Part shown: positions 1 to 7,422 of the stretch, piece by piece | Numbering within the stretch: position 1 is the first letter of the stretch | How the letters are laid out: the number at the start of each line of letters is the position of its first letter | Assembly: GCA_030431085.1 (NCBI GenBank) | Contig: JAUIJW010000069.1 | Location: forward strand, 1 to 10,463 | Length of the DNA: 10,463 nt | Origin: Bacteroidia bacterium | GTDB taxonomy: Bacteria; Bacteroidota; Bacteroidia; Flavobacteriales; Flavobacteriaceae | Reading direction: 5' to 3' | Program-made: the position numbers and the translations under genes | The notes under the pieces: generated by a model | Told to the model about the DNA's origin: nothing | Seen by the model: the letters and a program-made list of their open reading frames with translations, nothing else | Database searches by the model: none

Positions 1-980
1 CTGTTGGCCATATATATAGCACACTGACTTAAGATAATTCTTGATTCAGGGTGACCAATAACAGAAACCGCTTGAAAAGTGTTATTGGCTAGGATTAATG
101 CGGTGGGATTAGCATTACCAATGTCTTCAGAAGCGAGAATAAGTAATCTTCTAGCAATAAATTTCACATCTTCACCACCTTCAATCATTCTGGCTAGCCA
201 ATATACCGCACCATTGGGATCGCTTCCGCGGATAGATTTGATAAAAGCAGAAATAATATCGTAGTGTTGCTCCCCCGTTTTATCATAGCGAACTGTATTT
301 TTCTGGACCTTTTTAAGTACTAAATCATTAGTAAGTTCAACGGGTCCTTCTTCAGACCCCACAACCAGCTCAAAAATATTTAATAATTTACGAGCGTCTC
401 CACCAGAAAGTTGAATCAAAGCATCGGTTTCTTTGAGCTCAATTTTCTTTTTAGAAATATACTCATCGGTATCAATAGCGCGTTGGAGTAATGCTGTAAG
501 ATTAGATTTATCGAAAGGATTTAAGATATATACCTGGCATCTGGAAAGTAACGCAGGAATTACCTCAAAGCTTGGATTTTCGGTAGTAGCTCCAATCAAT
601 GTAATCCATCCTTTTTCTACGGCTCCTAATAATGAGTCTTGTTGCGATTTAGAAAATCGGTGAATCTCATCTATAAACAAAACGGGATTTTTATTAGTAA
701 ATAAACCACCGCTGGTTTTGGCCTTATCAATCACCTCTCGTACATCTTTAACCCCAGAATTAATAGCACTAAGTGTGAAAAAAGGTCTTCCAGAGTCAGA
801 CGCAATAATATGGGCCAAAGTTGTTTTACCAATACCTGGTGGCCCCCAAAGAATTAATGAAGGAATAATACCTTGCTGAATTAATGAGGTTAAAGCACCA
901 TCTGGACCAACAAGATGTTCTTGACTGATGTAGTCTGATAAAGTTTTTGGTCTTATTCTTTCGGCTAAAGGTGCTTTCAT
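1..980 (-). CDS. rarA: RarA (MgsA/WRNIP1 family) AAA+ ATPase, C-terminus cut by window edge
   Basis: The reverse strand from the ATG at 978-980 stays open to the window edge, giving about 326 residues without a stop. Family members are usually about 420-450 residues, so roughly the last 100 are missing. I translated the frame by hand. It shows Walker A GPPGIGKT at residues 46-53, Walker B VLFIDEIHRF at 100-109, the sensor-1 segment GATTENPSF at 130-138, and an arginine-finger context LLSRCQV at 144-150 (Arg147). The MgsA-type region after the AAA+ core is recognisable from RGSDPNGAVYWLARM and LLILASEDIGNANP. Proteins of this family are cytoplasmic DNA-dependent ATPases that act at stalled replication forks, linked to single-strand-binding protein and recombination. 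The start is supported by the conserved N-terminal segment PLAERIRPKTL and by a TATTTTTG promoter element just upstream. The gene is divergent from the rhomboid gene. Family identity is near certain; the in vivo role is taken from homologues. Confidence 0.95.
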   Translation of the reverse strand, partial: MKAPLAERIRPKTLSDYISQEHLVGPDGALTSLIQQGIIPSLILWGPPGIGKTTLAHIIASDSGRPFFTLSAINSGVKDVREVIDKAKTSGGLFTNKNPVLFIDEIHRFSKSQQDSLLGAVEKGWITLIGATTENPSFEVIPALLSRCQVYILNPFDKSNLTALLQRAIDTDEYISKKKIELKETDALIQLSGGDARKLLNIFELVVGSEEGPVELTNDLVLKKVQKNTVRYDKTGEQHYDIISAFIKSIRGSDPNGAVYWLARMIEGGEDVKFIARRLLILASEDIGNANPTALILANNTFQAVSVIGHPESRIILSQCAIYMAN

Positions 981-984
981 AGAT

Positions 985-992
985 CAAAAATA
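985..992 (-). promoter_or_regulatory. Candidate -7 element of the rarA promoter
   Basis: Read on the minus strand, 992 to 985 is TATTTTTG, a full match to the Bacteroidota -7 consensus TAnnTTTG. Only four bases (981-984) separate it from the rarA ATG, so the transcript would start at or within a few bases of the start codon. I find no TTG at the expected -33 distance, and AT-rich DNA gives chance matches, so confidence is moderate. Confidence 0.45.
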
Positions 993-1024
993 ATGATTTA
1001 CTTAATTGTTTAGGCATTATTTCT

Positions 1025-1032
1025 TATCATTG
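1025..1032 (+). promoter_or_regulatory. Weak candidate -7 element of the rhomboid gene promoter
   Basis: TATCATTG at 1025-1032 matches TAnnTTTG except for one base (A in place of the first T of TTTG). It lies four bases before the ATG at 1037, the same spacing as in rarA and rlmB. A TTG at 1006-1008 lies 16 bases upstream, shorter than the usual 19-21. The match alone is weak; the repeated spacing is the main reason for listing it. Confidence 0.3.
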
Positions 1033-1036
1033 TTAT

Positions 1037-1714
1037 ATGACATTTGCTAATACACAATTTAAGTTTTCACCTTATATGTTAGCTATTCCGCTCTATGGGG
1101 TATTGTCGCTTTGGATAGTGTATTGGATAGAAATAAAATATCATTTGAATTTTAATAACTTTGGGATATATCCAAGACAAATAAAAGGTCTTCGGGGCAT
1201 TATCTTCGGTCCATTTATTCATGGAGATATTAAACATTTATATCACAATTCAATACCTTTATTTGTGTTGAGCTTGTGTGTATTATATTTTTATAAAGAC
1301 ATTGCGTTTAAGATATTAATCTGGGGAACGCTAAGTACTGGTTTACTAACCTGGATTATTGCAAGACCATCTTATCATATAGGGGCAAGTGGGGTTATTT
1401 ATATGTTGTTTAGCTTTGTTTTTTTTAGTGGAGTAATAAGACAATATTTTAGGCTTATTGCGGTATCGTTGTTAGTGATTTTTCTTTACGGAAGTATGGT
1501 ATGGTACCTTTTGCCAGTAAAGGATGATATTTCTTGGGAGGGACATACAGCAGGTTTTGTTGTTGGTATTATATTAGCGGTGATATACCGGAAACATGGC
1601 CCACAAAAATTTAAATATGATTGGGAAAAACACGATTATGAAAAAGATGAATTTGATTTACTTTTTGACGAAGATGGTCAAATTAAATCATCTTATGACG
1701 ACAATGAGCATTAA
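1037..1714 (+). CDS. Rhomboid family intramembrane serine protease
   Basis: This 225-residue protein has about six hydrophobic segments (roughly residues 14-31, 67-86, 90-110, 114-135, 138-160, 168-185). That is the compact six-helix rhomboid fold without an extra C-terminal helix. The catalytic serine is Ser118 in GASG (116-119) on the fourth helix. The histidine is His170 in WEGHTAGF on the sixth. The H-x3-N pair on helix 2 (His67, Asn71) matches the oxyanion-hole residues of the GlpG class, so all key residues are present and the enzyme is probably active. Rhomboids cut single-pass membrane proteins within the inner membrane; the substrate is unknown. A hydrophilic, strongly acidic tail of about 38 residues (188-225) follows the last helix. 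Start choice: the ATG at 1037 keeps the short segment before helix 1; a later Met14 at the helix edge is possible but less likely. The gene diverges from rarA and overlaps the rlmB end by four bases. Confidence 0.93.
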   Translation: MTFANTQFKFSPYMLAIPLYGVLSLWIVYWIEIKYHLNFNNFGIYPRQIKGLRGIIFGPFIHGDIKHLYHNSIPLFVLSLCVLYFYKDIAFKILIWGTLSTGLLTWIIARPSYHIGASGVIYMLFSFVFFSGVIRQYFRLIAVSLLVIFLYGSMVWYLLPVKDDISWEGHTAGFVVGIILAVIYRKHGPQKFKYDWEKHDYEKDEFDLLFDEDGQIKSSYDDNEH

Positions 1715-2469
1715 ATCATTCTTTGCCTAATAGATTCGTAAAGTGCTACACCACAAGCAACCGATACATTCAAGGAGTCAATTTCACCAAGTAAGGGAAT
1801 ACTGCCTTTCGCATCTACCATATTAAGAACACCTTTAGAAATACCTTTATGTTCAGAACCTAGTATGATGGCCGTAGGTTTTTTTAGATCGATATCATAA
1901 AGATTTTGTTTTGTTTTTTCGGTAATACCTACCAATTGAATATCAAATGCTTGGATTTGATACACCGCATCTAAAAGGTGATTTACCTTACATATTTTAA
2001 GGTTAAATGCGGCACCTGCAGAGGTTTTAATAGCATCAGCGTTAATGGGTGCCGAACCATGTGTAGGGATAATAACAGCATCTACCCCAGTACATTCTGC
2101 AGTTCTAAGAATAGCACCAAGATTACGTACATCAGAAATTTGATCTAATAAAAGTAAAAGGGGAGTAGTGTTTTGATCTTTTAATTGTGTTAAAACTGTA
2201 TCTAAATCACTAAACCCAATAGAAGATATTTTTGCAACAGCCCCTTGGTGATTTTGTTTTTGTTGTGCATTAGATTTAGAAAGTTTGTTGAGTTTCTCAA
2301 CAGGAACATAACTAAAAGAAATTTTATGTTCTTTGATGAGTTGATTTAATTCTTGAACTAATTCACCTTTCACCTCTTTTTGCAGGTATATTTTTTCTAT
2401 AGTTTTACCAGCGTGAACGGCTTCAATTATAGCTCTTAAACCAAAAATTTTTAAATTATCTTGTTCCAT
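1711..2469 (-). CDS. rlmB: 23S rRNA 2'-O-ribose methyltransferase RlmB/TrmH (SpoU) family
   Basis: A 252-residue protein of normal length for the family. The N-terminal part (about 1-80) resembles the SpoU substrate-binding domain (IFGLRAIIEAV near residue 8). The C-terminal SPOUT methyltransferase domain (about 103-252) carries all three SpoU motifs: motif 1, D109 to NLGAILRTA with Asn116 and Arg122; motif 2, ILGSEHKGIS with Glu206; motif 3, SLNVSVACGVALYE with Asn234. Enzymes of this type transfer a methyl group from S-adenosylmethionine to a ribose 2'-OH, forming the deep trefoil-knot dimer. RlmB acts on a conserved guanosine of 23S rRNA (G2251 in E. coli numbering). The assignment to RlmB rather than another TrmH-like enzyme rests on length and the N-terminal domain. 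Its promoter is squeezed between its ATG and the terminator of the upstream SusCD operon. The gene is tail-to-tail with the rhomboid gene. Confidence 0.92.
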   Translation of the reverse strand: MEQDNLKIFGLRAIIEAVHAGKTIEKIYLQKEVKGELVQELNQLIKEHKISFSYVPVEKLNKLSKSNAQQKQNHQGAVAKISSIGFSDLDTVLTQLKDQNTTPLLLLLDQISDVRNLGAILRTAECTGVDAVIIPTHGSAPINADAIKTSAGAAFNLKICKVNHLLDAVYQIQAFDIQLVGITEKTKQNLYDIDLKKPTAIILGSEHKGISKGVLNMVDAKGSIPLLGEIDSLNVSVACGVALYESIRQRMI

Positions 2470-2473
2470 AATG

Positions 2474-2481
2474 CAAAGATA
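2474..2481 (-). promoter_or_regulatory. Candidate -7 element of the rlmB promoter
   Basis: On the minus strand 2481 to 2474 reads TATCTTTG, a full TAnnTTTG match, followed by CATT and then the rlmB ATG. The upstream terminator hairpin should stop most read-through from the SusCD operon, so rlmB needs a promoter exactly here. The nearest TTG that could serve as -33 lies within the hairpin, 23 bases upstream, slightly longer than usual. The element predicts a leaderless or near-leaderless mRNA. Confidence 0.55.
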
Positions 2482-2486
2482 GAGAT

Positions 2487-2522
2487 AAAAAAAGACCAGT
2501 TAAGCAATTTAACTGGTCTTTT
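2487..2522 (-). terminator. Intrinsic terminator of the first SusC/SusD operon
   Basis: Positions 2490-2503 and 2509-2522 form a perfect 14-bp stem with a 5-base loop (2504-2508). Read on the minus strand, the hairpin is followed by a run of seven T (2493-2487) that partly overlaps the stem base. It begins 20 bases after the SusD-type gene's stop codon. On the plus strand the T run is only four long, so it should work mainly for minus-strand transcription. Confidence 0.88.
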
Positions 2523-2542
2523 ATAATAGAAATTATATAATA

Positions 2543-3970
2543 TTATGGGTTTTGATCACCAGGTCCAATATGTGGATTAGTATTTAATTCATCATCTGGA
2601 ATTTGGAACGCGTTTTCCACTGAACCAGCAGCAATATTAACTAAACCATATCCTGCGTGGTTACTATCTGGGTAATCTCTTACCAAATCTCTTTGCCAAC
2701 GTTTTAAGTCATACCATGAAAAACCTTCACCCCAAAGCTCAATACTTCTTTGTAAACGGATTTCATCTAATAGAGCCTGACCAGTATTTGTAGAAAGCGT
2801 ATAAGAAGCATCTCTCGTGCTAACTAAATCAAATAATACTTGAGCAGCACCAGTATCATCTCCGCTTAAAGCTTTAGCTTCAGCTTCGATTAAATACATT
2901 TCTGCAGCACGCATGTATAAATAATCTCCTTCAAAGAAAGTGTCATCTTTAAACTTTCTATTTTGATAGGTAGAATAAAACCATTGCTTTCTTGTATCTG
3001 TATCAGGTATTGATTCGTATAAGCGTTTGTCTACAGATTTATAAATTCCTAATAGTCCAGCATAACCTGGGTTATCTGTAGCCATATGAGAAAAGAATGA
3101 TGCATAAACCGTAGAACTTTCGTTGTTGATGTCACCACCCCAGATCCATCCAGAGTTTGTAATCTCATCAAAACCGTCTAAAATATCACCTAAAGTTGAA
3201 CTACTTCTTGCATTTTGAGCTTCAGTTATAGCAGTTGTTAAACTACCATAAGTAAGATTATATCTAGCTCTTAAACCAGACACAACATGTTGGTCGATTT
3301 GCTCTTTATTAGTTCTTGAAAAACCATCTAATAATTGATATGCATCATCTAAGTCAGATACAATTAATGACTTAACTTCACCAACAGTAACTCTAGGTTG
3401 ACCTTCAATACTAGAGGCTGTTGTATAGATTGGTAATCCAGGATCACTATCGGCAGCATCGTATTGCGTGTAGATTCTTAACAAATTAAAATAACCATAA
3501 GCTCTTAAAGCTAAAGCTCTACCTTTAATTTGTAATACAGTAGGATCTGTTACATCTTCTGGAATAAAATCAATGATCTCATTAGCATTTCTAATCACGT
3601 TGTAATAGAAATTCCAAACCATTTCTGTTAAACGATTAGTTTGTGTTCTACCATCATAACGGTAGTACATGCCAAACCAGTGGTATGTTACTTGAATCAC
3701 ATCGTTACCCATTAAATCTAAACCTAAATCAATAGATTTTTGACCAAAGTCATCATGAGAGCCATTCCCTAAAGAATTCCAGTCTTTTAAGTAAGCATTA
3801 GATCCTACATCTAAGGCATTCCCTACATTAAGGAATGATTCTGGAGACGACTGAGCGAGCTCCTGAATTTGTTCTAATGAAACGTACTCCTTATTCTCAT
3901 TATCAAGAAAATCTTCAGAACATGAGGCTAAGGTTATAGCAACCAATAAGGTTAAATATATTTTTTTCAT
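2543..3970 (-). CDS. RagB/SusD family nutrient-uptake outer-membrane lipoprotein
   Basis: This 475-residue protein starts with a lipoprotein signal peptide: MKK, a hydrophobic stretch, and lipobox LASC with the acylated Cys17. The residues after it, SEDF, resemble the acidic export signal that sends Bacteroidota lipoproteins to the cell surface. SusD/RagB hallmarks are present in order: an asparagine-containing helix WNFYYNVIRNANEII (119-133), a TPR-like helix around KGRALALRAYGYFNLLRIY (149-167), YMRAAEMYLIEAEA (352-365), and the C-terminal IRLQRSIELWGEGF followed by WYDLKRW (404-425). These proteins form a hinged lid over a SusC barrel and help capture the ligand. The gene follows its SusC partner by 22 bp and precedes a strong terminator, so the two form an operon. 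No Shine-Dalgarno sequence is visible, only A-rich DNA, as is common in this phylum. The ligand cannot be read from the sequence: nothing in the window (hydrolase, peptidase, kinase) hints at it. Confidence 0.95.
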   Translation of the reverse strand: MKKIYLTLLVAITLASCSEDFLDNENKEYVSLEQIQELAQSSPESFLNVGNALDVGSNAYLKDWNSLGNGSHDDFGQKSIDLGLDLMGNDVIQVTYHWFGMYYRYDGRTQTNRLTEMVWNFYYNVIRNANEIIDFIPEDVTDPTVLQIKGRALALRAYGYFNLLRIYTQYDAADSDPGLPIYTTASSIEGQPRVTVGEVKSLIVSDLDDAYQLLDGFSRTNKEQIDQHVVSGLRARYNLTYGSLTTAITEAQNARSSSTLGDILDGFDEITNSGWIWGGDINNESSTVYASFFSHMATDNPGYAGLLGIYKSVDKRLYESIPDTDTRKQWFYSTYQNRKFKDDTFFEGDYLYMRAAEMYLIEAEAKALSGDDTGAAQVLFDLVSTRDASYTLSTNTGQALLDEIRLQRSIELWGEGFSWYDLKRWQRDLVRDYPDSNHAGYGLVNIAAGSVENAFQIPDDELNTNPHIGPGDQNP

Positions 3971-3992
3971 AATTAAAATCTTTTATTTTTTG

Positions 3993-6900
3993 TTAAAATG
4001 ATAAGTTAAAACCAATAGAAACTGTTCTCATTAACGAATATTCACTTGATGTTCTACCAGTAACACTTAATCTTGGGTCAAAACCTTGTCTTTCAGACCA
4101 TAAGTATACATTGTTTGCTAAAGCATATATTCTTAAAGCAGAGATGCCAGATTTATTTAAGAAAGTATCATTAAATGTATAACCTAAGTTAATGTTTTGT
4201 AAACTAAAATATGTAGCGTCAGTTAAGAATAATGATGACGAGGCATATTGAAAGGTTGACTCTGTATCAATTCTTGGCAATTTAGCTGAAGTATTTTCAG
4301 GTGTCCAAGTTTGATTAATAACATCTGCCATAAGGTTGTTTCCTGTATCACCAGCAGCATCGAATAAGTTCCAGTAAACTCCATCGTAAGCTTTTCCTCC
4401 AATTTGGTAGGCAAAATCAATACCTAAATCAAAGTTTTTGAAGTTAAGCTTGGTAGAGAATCCACCAAACACATCTGCAATGGCAGTTTCATCTATAAAT
4501 ACTTCATCGGCTTCATTAAAGTCTTCGGTAATTAATGGAGTGTCGTATTCATTACCAGCCCCATCAATATAGTCGTACCATTGTGCAGCACCAGTTGTTT
4601 CATTTACTCCAGCAAACTCTCTCATATAGTAATCGTATCTTGAACGACCTTCTTGAAGTTGATATAAACCATCATCTACACCGTCTTCACCAAACTCATC
4701 AGATAATTTTGTAATTTCATTTTTATAATGAGTAGCATTAGCACTCACAGAACAGTTGAAATTATCACTTCTAATTAAATCTAGGTTTACAGTAACTTCA
4801 AAACCTTTGTTTTGCATGTCTCCAATATTACGAGAGATTTCACCACCAGCATTTGAAATTGGTAATGGGAAATTAAATAACATATCAGATACATCTCTCA
4901 TAAAGTATTCTGCATCTACAGTAAAACGATTGTTTACAAAACTTGCTGTAAAACCAAAGTTAGAGTTGGTAGTGGTTTCCCAAGTTACTTCTTTATTAGC
5001 TAAGTAAAAAGGACTAATGGTTAATTCACCAGCATTATTACCTACTTGGTATTGTGTTTTATACGCATAATAATTTCTTGTTGTAGTACCTGGGTAATAG
5101 ATAACATCATTACCTTGAGAACCTGTAGAAGCTTTTAATTTTAATTCGCTTAACCAATCAACATTTTCTAAGAAACTTTCAGAGCTTATTACCCATGCTA
5201 CACCAGCACCCCAAAAGTTACCCCATCTGTGGTCTGGGTGAAATACAGAAGAACCGTCGCGTCTAAAAGAACCATTTAAAAAGTATTTAGACTTGTAGTT
5301 ATATTGTAAACGAGATAAATAACCTTCAACATTATAATCGCGAATATAATTGTTACTGTATTGATAAATTGCACCGAAATCTAATACTTCAGATTGTGGT
5401 AATAAGAAGTTTGTTTTTTGCTCATCAAAATATCTGTATTGATAATCATAAGATTCATGACCTAATAATATTTTGATACTATGGTCACCTAATTGCTTGT
5501 CCCAATTTAATAATTGTTGAGCAGTAACAGATTGCGTTCTTGAAGTTGAAATTGTACCACGACCATTTACACCTTTTGCATCACCACCAAGCGGGGTGTC
5601 AAAAGAAGTACCGTTAAAGTTTCTAATATCTGCACCAACATTGAAATTGAAGGTAAAATCGTTTAAAAACTTATACTCAATAGCACCTCTACCAGAAAAA
5701 CTATCGTTGATTCTTTCCTTTTTATCTAGTAAAGCTGTGGCGTATGGGTTTTGAATTGCACCATAAGGTCTTGTTTGTGGTATACCATCATTGGCTGTAC
5801 CGTAATCAAAAACTCTATTGCCGTTGTTATCGAAAATCATGTTCGCATTAGCATCGTAACCATAAACTGGATAGATAGGCGCTACATTTCTAGACCATTG
5901 AAATAGGTTACTATAAGATGTTGTACCTTCACCATCTACATAATTTTGCACTGTGTTGGTATAGGCTACGGAACCTCTTAAAATTAAGTTTTCTCCAATA
6001 TTTTGATCTAAACTTAATTTAGTTGTTAAACGATCAAATCCTGAATTTACAGTATAACCGTCATTAGACTCATATCCTGTTGAGAAGTAGTATCTACTGT
6101 TTTCGCTACCACCTGCAACGTTTACAAACGCTGCTGTTGTAAAGGCTGTACCATATAAATAATCATCCCAATCCTCATGATAGAGTAGATTAGCACCAGA
6201 TCTTACTTTACCAGTGGCCGGATCTATAACCTGATCTGCAGGTACATCATAATTATTATAGTTTAAGCTATATCCTAAACCAGCATTATCATCTATAATA
6301 TTAGCGGCTGCTAAATTTGATGCGTCACCAGGGCTCATACCCTTATTAAAGATAAGATTGTTTCTAAGTGCTTGGTAATAGGTTTCATAATAAACTCCAG
6401 GATCTTTGATAATATTATAATCTGGCACAGCTCTATTGCTAAATCCAGATCTTACATCTAATGATACTGTTGTTCTACCTTTAGTTCCTTTTTTAGTGGT
6501 AATAATAATAACACCATTCGCACCTCTACTACCATATAAAGCAGCAGCAGCAGCATCTTTTAAGAAACTCATAGACTCGATATCTTGTTGATTAATGGTG
6601 TTTACATCACCAGAAAATGGAACACCGTCTACTACATAAAGTGGGTTAGCCCCTGCATTAATAGAACCAATACCTCTAAAACGAACAGTTGGGCTAGAAC
6701 CAGGCTGTCCAGACTGTTGGATAATTTGTACACCAGCTACTTTACCGGTTAAACCTTTAACAGCATTTCCGTCTTGAACTAATGCAATTTCTGCACTTTT
6801 AATCTGTGTTACAGCACCTGTAACAGATTTTTTAGTTTGTGTACCATAAGCTGTTACAACTACTTCCTCAAGAGTATTGTCTGAAGCTACCATTGTTACA

Positions 6901-7172
6901 TTAATCGTGTTGTCATTGCCTACCGTTCTAACCATCGTTGTCATTCCAACAAAACTGTACTGTAGTTGATCTCCAGTATTAACTTGAATGATGTAATTAC
7001 CATCAAAGTCTGTTTCAGTTCCTGTAGAAGTTCCTACAATTAACACACTTACACCAGGTAATGGTCCGTTTTCATCGGACACAGTACCAGTAATTGTCCT
7101 GTCTTGCGCAAACGTAAATTGCGCTACTAACGCCAAGAGAAGCGTTAAAAATCCATTTAACTTTGTTTTCAT
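3993..7172 (-). CDS. SusC/RagA family TonB-linked outer-membrane receptor
   Basis: This complete 1059-residue receptor has a Sec signal peptide with probable cleavage after Ala22 (TFA/QD). A carboxypeptidase-regulatory-like domain (about 26-96) has the typical ITGTVSDENGPLPGVSV start and TDFDGNY signature. The segment EEVVVTAYG (102-110) leads into the plug (about 103-228), whose hallmark sequences are NPLYVVDGVPF (176-186), DIESMSFLKDAAAAALYGSR (197-216) and GANGVIIITTKKG. The rest is a 22-strand-type beta barrel; it contains the family motif NKGFEV and ends with phenylalanine (IGFNLSF), as expected for BAM-dependent insertion. There is no extra STN domain at the N-terminus, so no sign of direct signalling to an anti-sigma factor. 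With the downstream SusD-type lipoprotein it would import a ligand across the outer membrane using TonB-ExbBD energy. The reading frame is intact throughout. The start ATG at 7172 gives a standard signal peptide. A candidate promoter lies about 28 bases upstream. Ligand unknown. Confidence 0.96.
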   Translation of the reverse strand: MKTKLNGFLTLLLALVAQFTFAQDRTITGTVSDENGPLPGVSVLIVGTSTGTETDFDGNYIIQVNTGDQLQYSFVGMTTMVRTVGNDNTINVTMVASDNTLEEVVVTAYGTQTKKSVTGAVTQIKSAEIALVQDGNAVKGLTGKVAGVQIIQQSGQPGSSPTVRFRGIGSINAGANPLYVVDGVPFSGDVNTINQQDIESMSFLKDAAAAALYGSRGANGVIIITTKKGTKGRTTVSLDVRSGFSNRAVPDYNIIKDPGVYYETYYQALRNNLIFNKGMSPGDASNLAAANIIDDNAGLGYSLNYNNYDVPADQVIDPATGKVRSGANLLYHEDWDDYLYGTAFTTAAFVNVAGGSENSRYYFSTGYESNDGYTVNSGFDRLTTKLSLDQNIGENLILRGSVAYTNTVQNYVDGEGTTSYSNLFQWSRNVAPIYPVYGYDANANMIFDNNGNRVFDYGTANDGIPQTRPYGAIQNPYATALLDKKERINDSFSGRGAIEYKFLNDFTFNFNVGADIRNFNGTSFDTPLGGDAKGVNGRGTISTSRTQSVTAQQLLNWDKQLGDHSIKILLGHESYDYQYRYFDEQKTNFLLPQSEVLDFGAIYQYSNNYIRDYNVEGYLSRLQYNYKSKYFLNGSFRRDGSSVFHPDHRWGNFWGAGVAWVISSESFLENVDWLSELKLKASTGSQGNDVIYYPGTTTRNYYAYKTQYQVGNNAGELTISPFYLANKEVTWETTTNSNFGFTASFVNNRFTVDAEYFMRDVSDMLFNFPLPISNAGGEISRNIGDMQNKGFEVTVNLDLIRSDNFNCSVSANATHYKNEITKLSDEFGEDGVDDGLYQLQEGRSRYDYYMREFAGVNETTGAAQWYDYIDGAGNEYDTPLITEDFNEADEVFIDETAIADVFGGFSTKLNFKNFDLGIDFAYQIGGKAYDGVYWNLFDAAGDTGNNLMADVINQTWTPENTSAKLPRIDTESTFQYASSSLFLTDATYFSLQNINLGYTFNDTFLNKSGISALRIYALANNVYLWSERQGFDPRLSVTGRTSSEYSLMRTVSIGFNLSF

Positions 7173-7199
7173 TTAAATACTTGTTTGAGTTAAAAGCGC

Positions 7200-7232
7200 C
7201 AAAAATCATAAAAAAAGGTTAAACGAACAAAA
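7200..7232 (-). promoter_or_regulatory. Candidate promoter of the first SusC/SusD operon
   Basis: On the minus strand a TTTTG (7232 to 7228) is followed, after 20 bases, by GATTTTTG (7207 to 7200), one mismatch from TAnnTTTG. The spacing fits the Bacteroidota -33/-7 arrangement and predicts a start of transcription near 7195, leaving a leader of about 20-25 bases before the susC ATG. This contrasts with the four-base spacing seen at rarA and rlmB. Because the region is very AT-rich, this is a candidate only. Confidence 0.4.
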
Positions 7233-7262
7233 TATTAACATAAATATTCTAAAAATAACCTT
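7215..7262. repeat. Short inverted repeat around the susC promoter region, possible operator
   Basis: AAGGTTA at 7215-7221 and TAACCTT at 7256-7262 are perfect 7-bp inverted copies with 34 bases between them. Their centres are 41 bp apart, close to four helical turns. The inner copy lies in the spacer of the candidate susC promoter and the other lies upstream of its -33 element. This geometry would suit a dimeric regulator or looping, but a 7-bp repeat in AT-rich DNA can arise by chance. Confidence 0.22.
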
Positions 7263-7347
7263 AAAGTAATGTTAACGCCAATTGTTTCTATATGGATGAA
7301 CTAAATGCAATATGGTTGCGTATCCTTATGTAGATTACCACATAAAT

Positions 7348-7377
7348 AAAAAACCACCCACAAAGTAGTGGGTGGTT
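7348..7377 (-). terminator. Intrinsic terminator of the second SusC/SusD operon
   Basis: Positions 7352-7361 and 7368-7377 form a perfect, GC-rich 10-bp stem with a 6-base loop. On the minus strand it is followed by six T (7353 to 7348) and further AT-rich DNA. It lies about 45 bases after the stop of the upstream SusD-like gene. It separates the two SusCD units, implying that the downstream susC has its own promoter. Confidence 0.88.
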
Positions 7378-7422
7378 GAGAAATATATAAAAGTGTCTAA
7401 TCTAAATTATATATTTTTTATT

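Noticed and set aside
79..663. Two plus-strand open frames (79-264 and 433-663) opposite rarA
   Set aside because: They are antisense to well-conserved rarA codons and their proteins show no family features.
826..1017. A small minus-strand open frame of 63 codons near the rarA start
   Set aside because: It overlaps the N-terminal coding part of rarA in another frame, has no recognisable motif, and rarA's Walker A region lies in the same bases.
4223..5007. Open frames inside susC: 4223-4420 on the minus strand and 4756-5007 on the plus strand
   Set aside because: They fall wholly within the barrel-coding part of an intact susC gene and have no features of real genes.
7173..7422. A possible small RNA or peptide gene between the two SusCD units
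   Set aside because: Apart from the terminator, promoter candidate and inverted repeat, I see no stable hairpin with its own terminator and no open frame with a convincing start.
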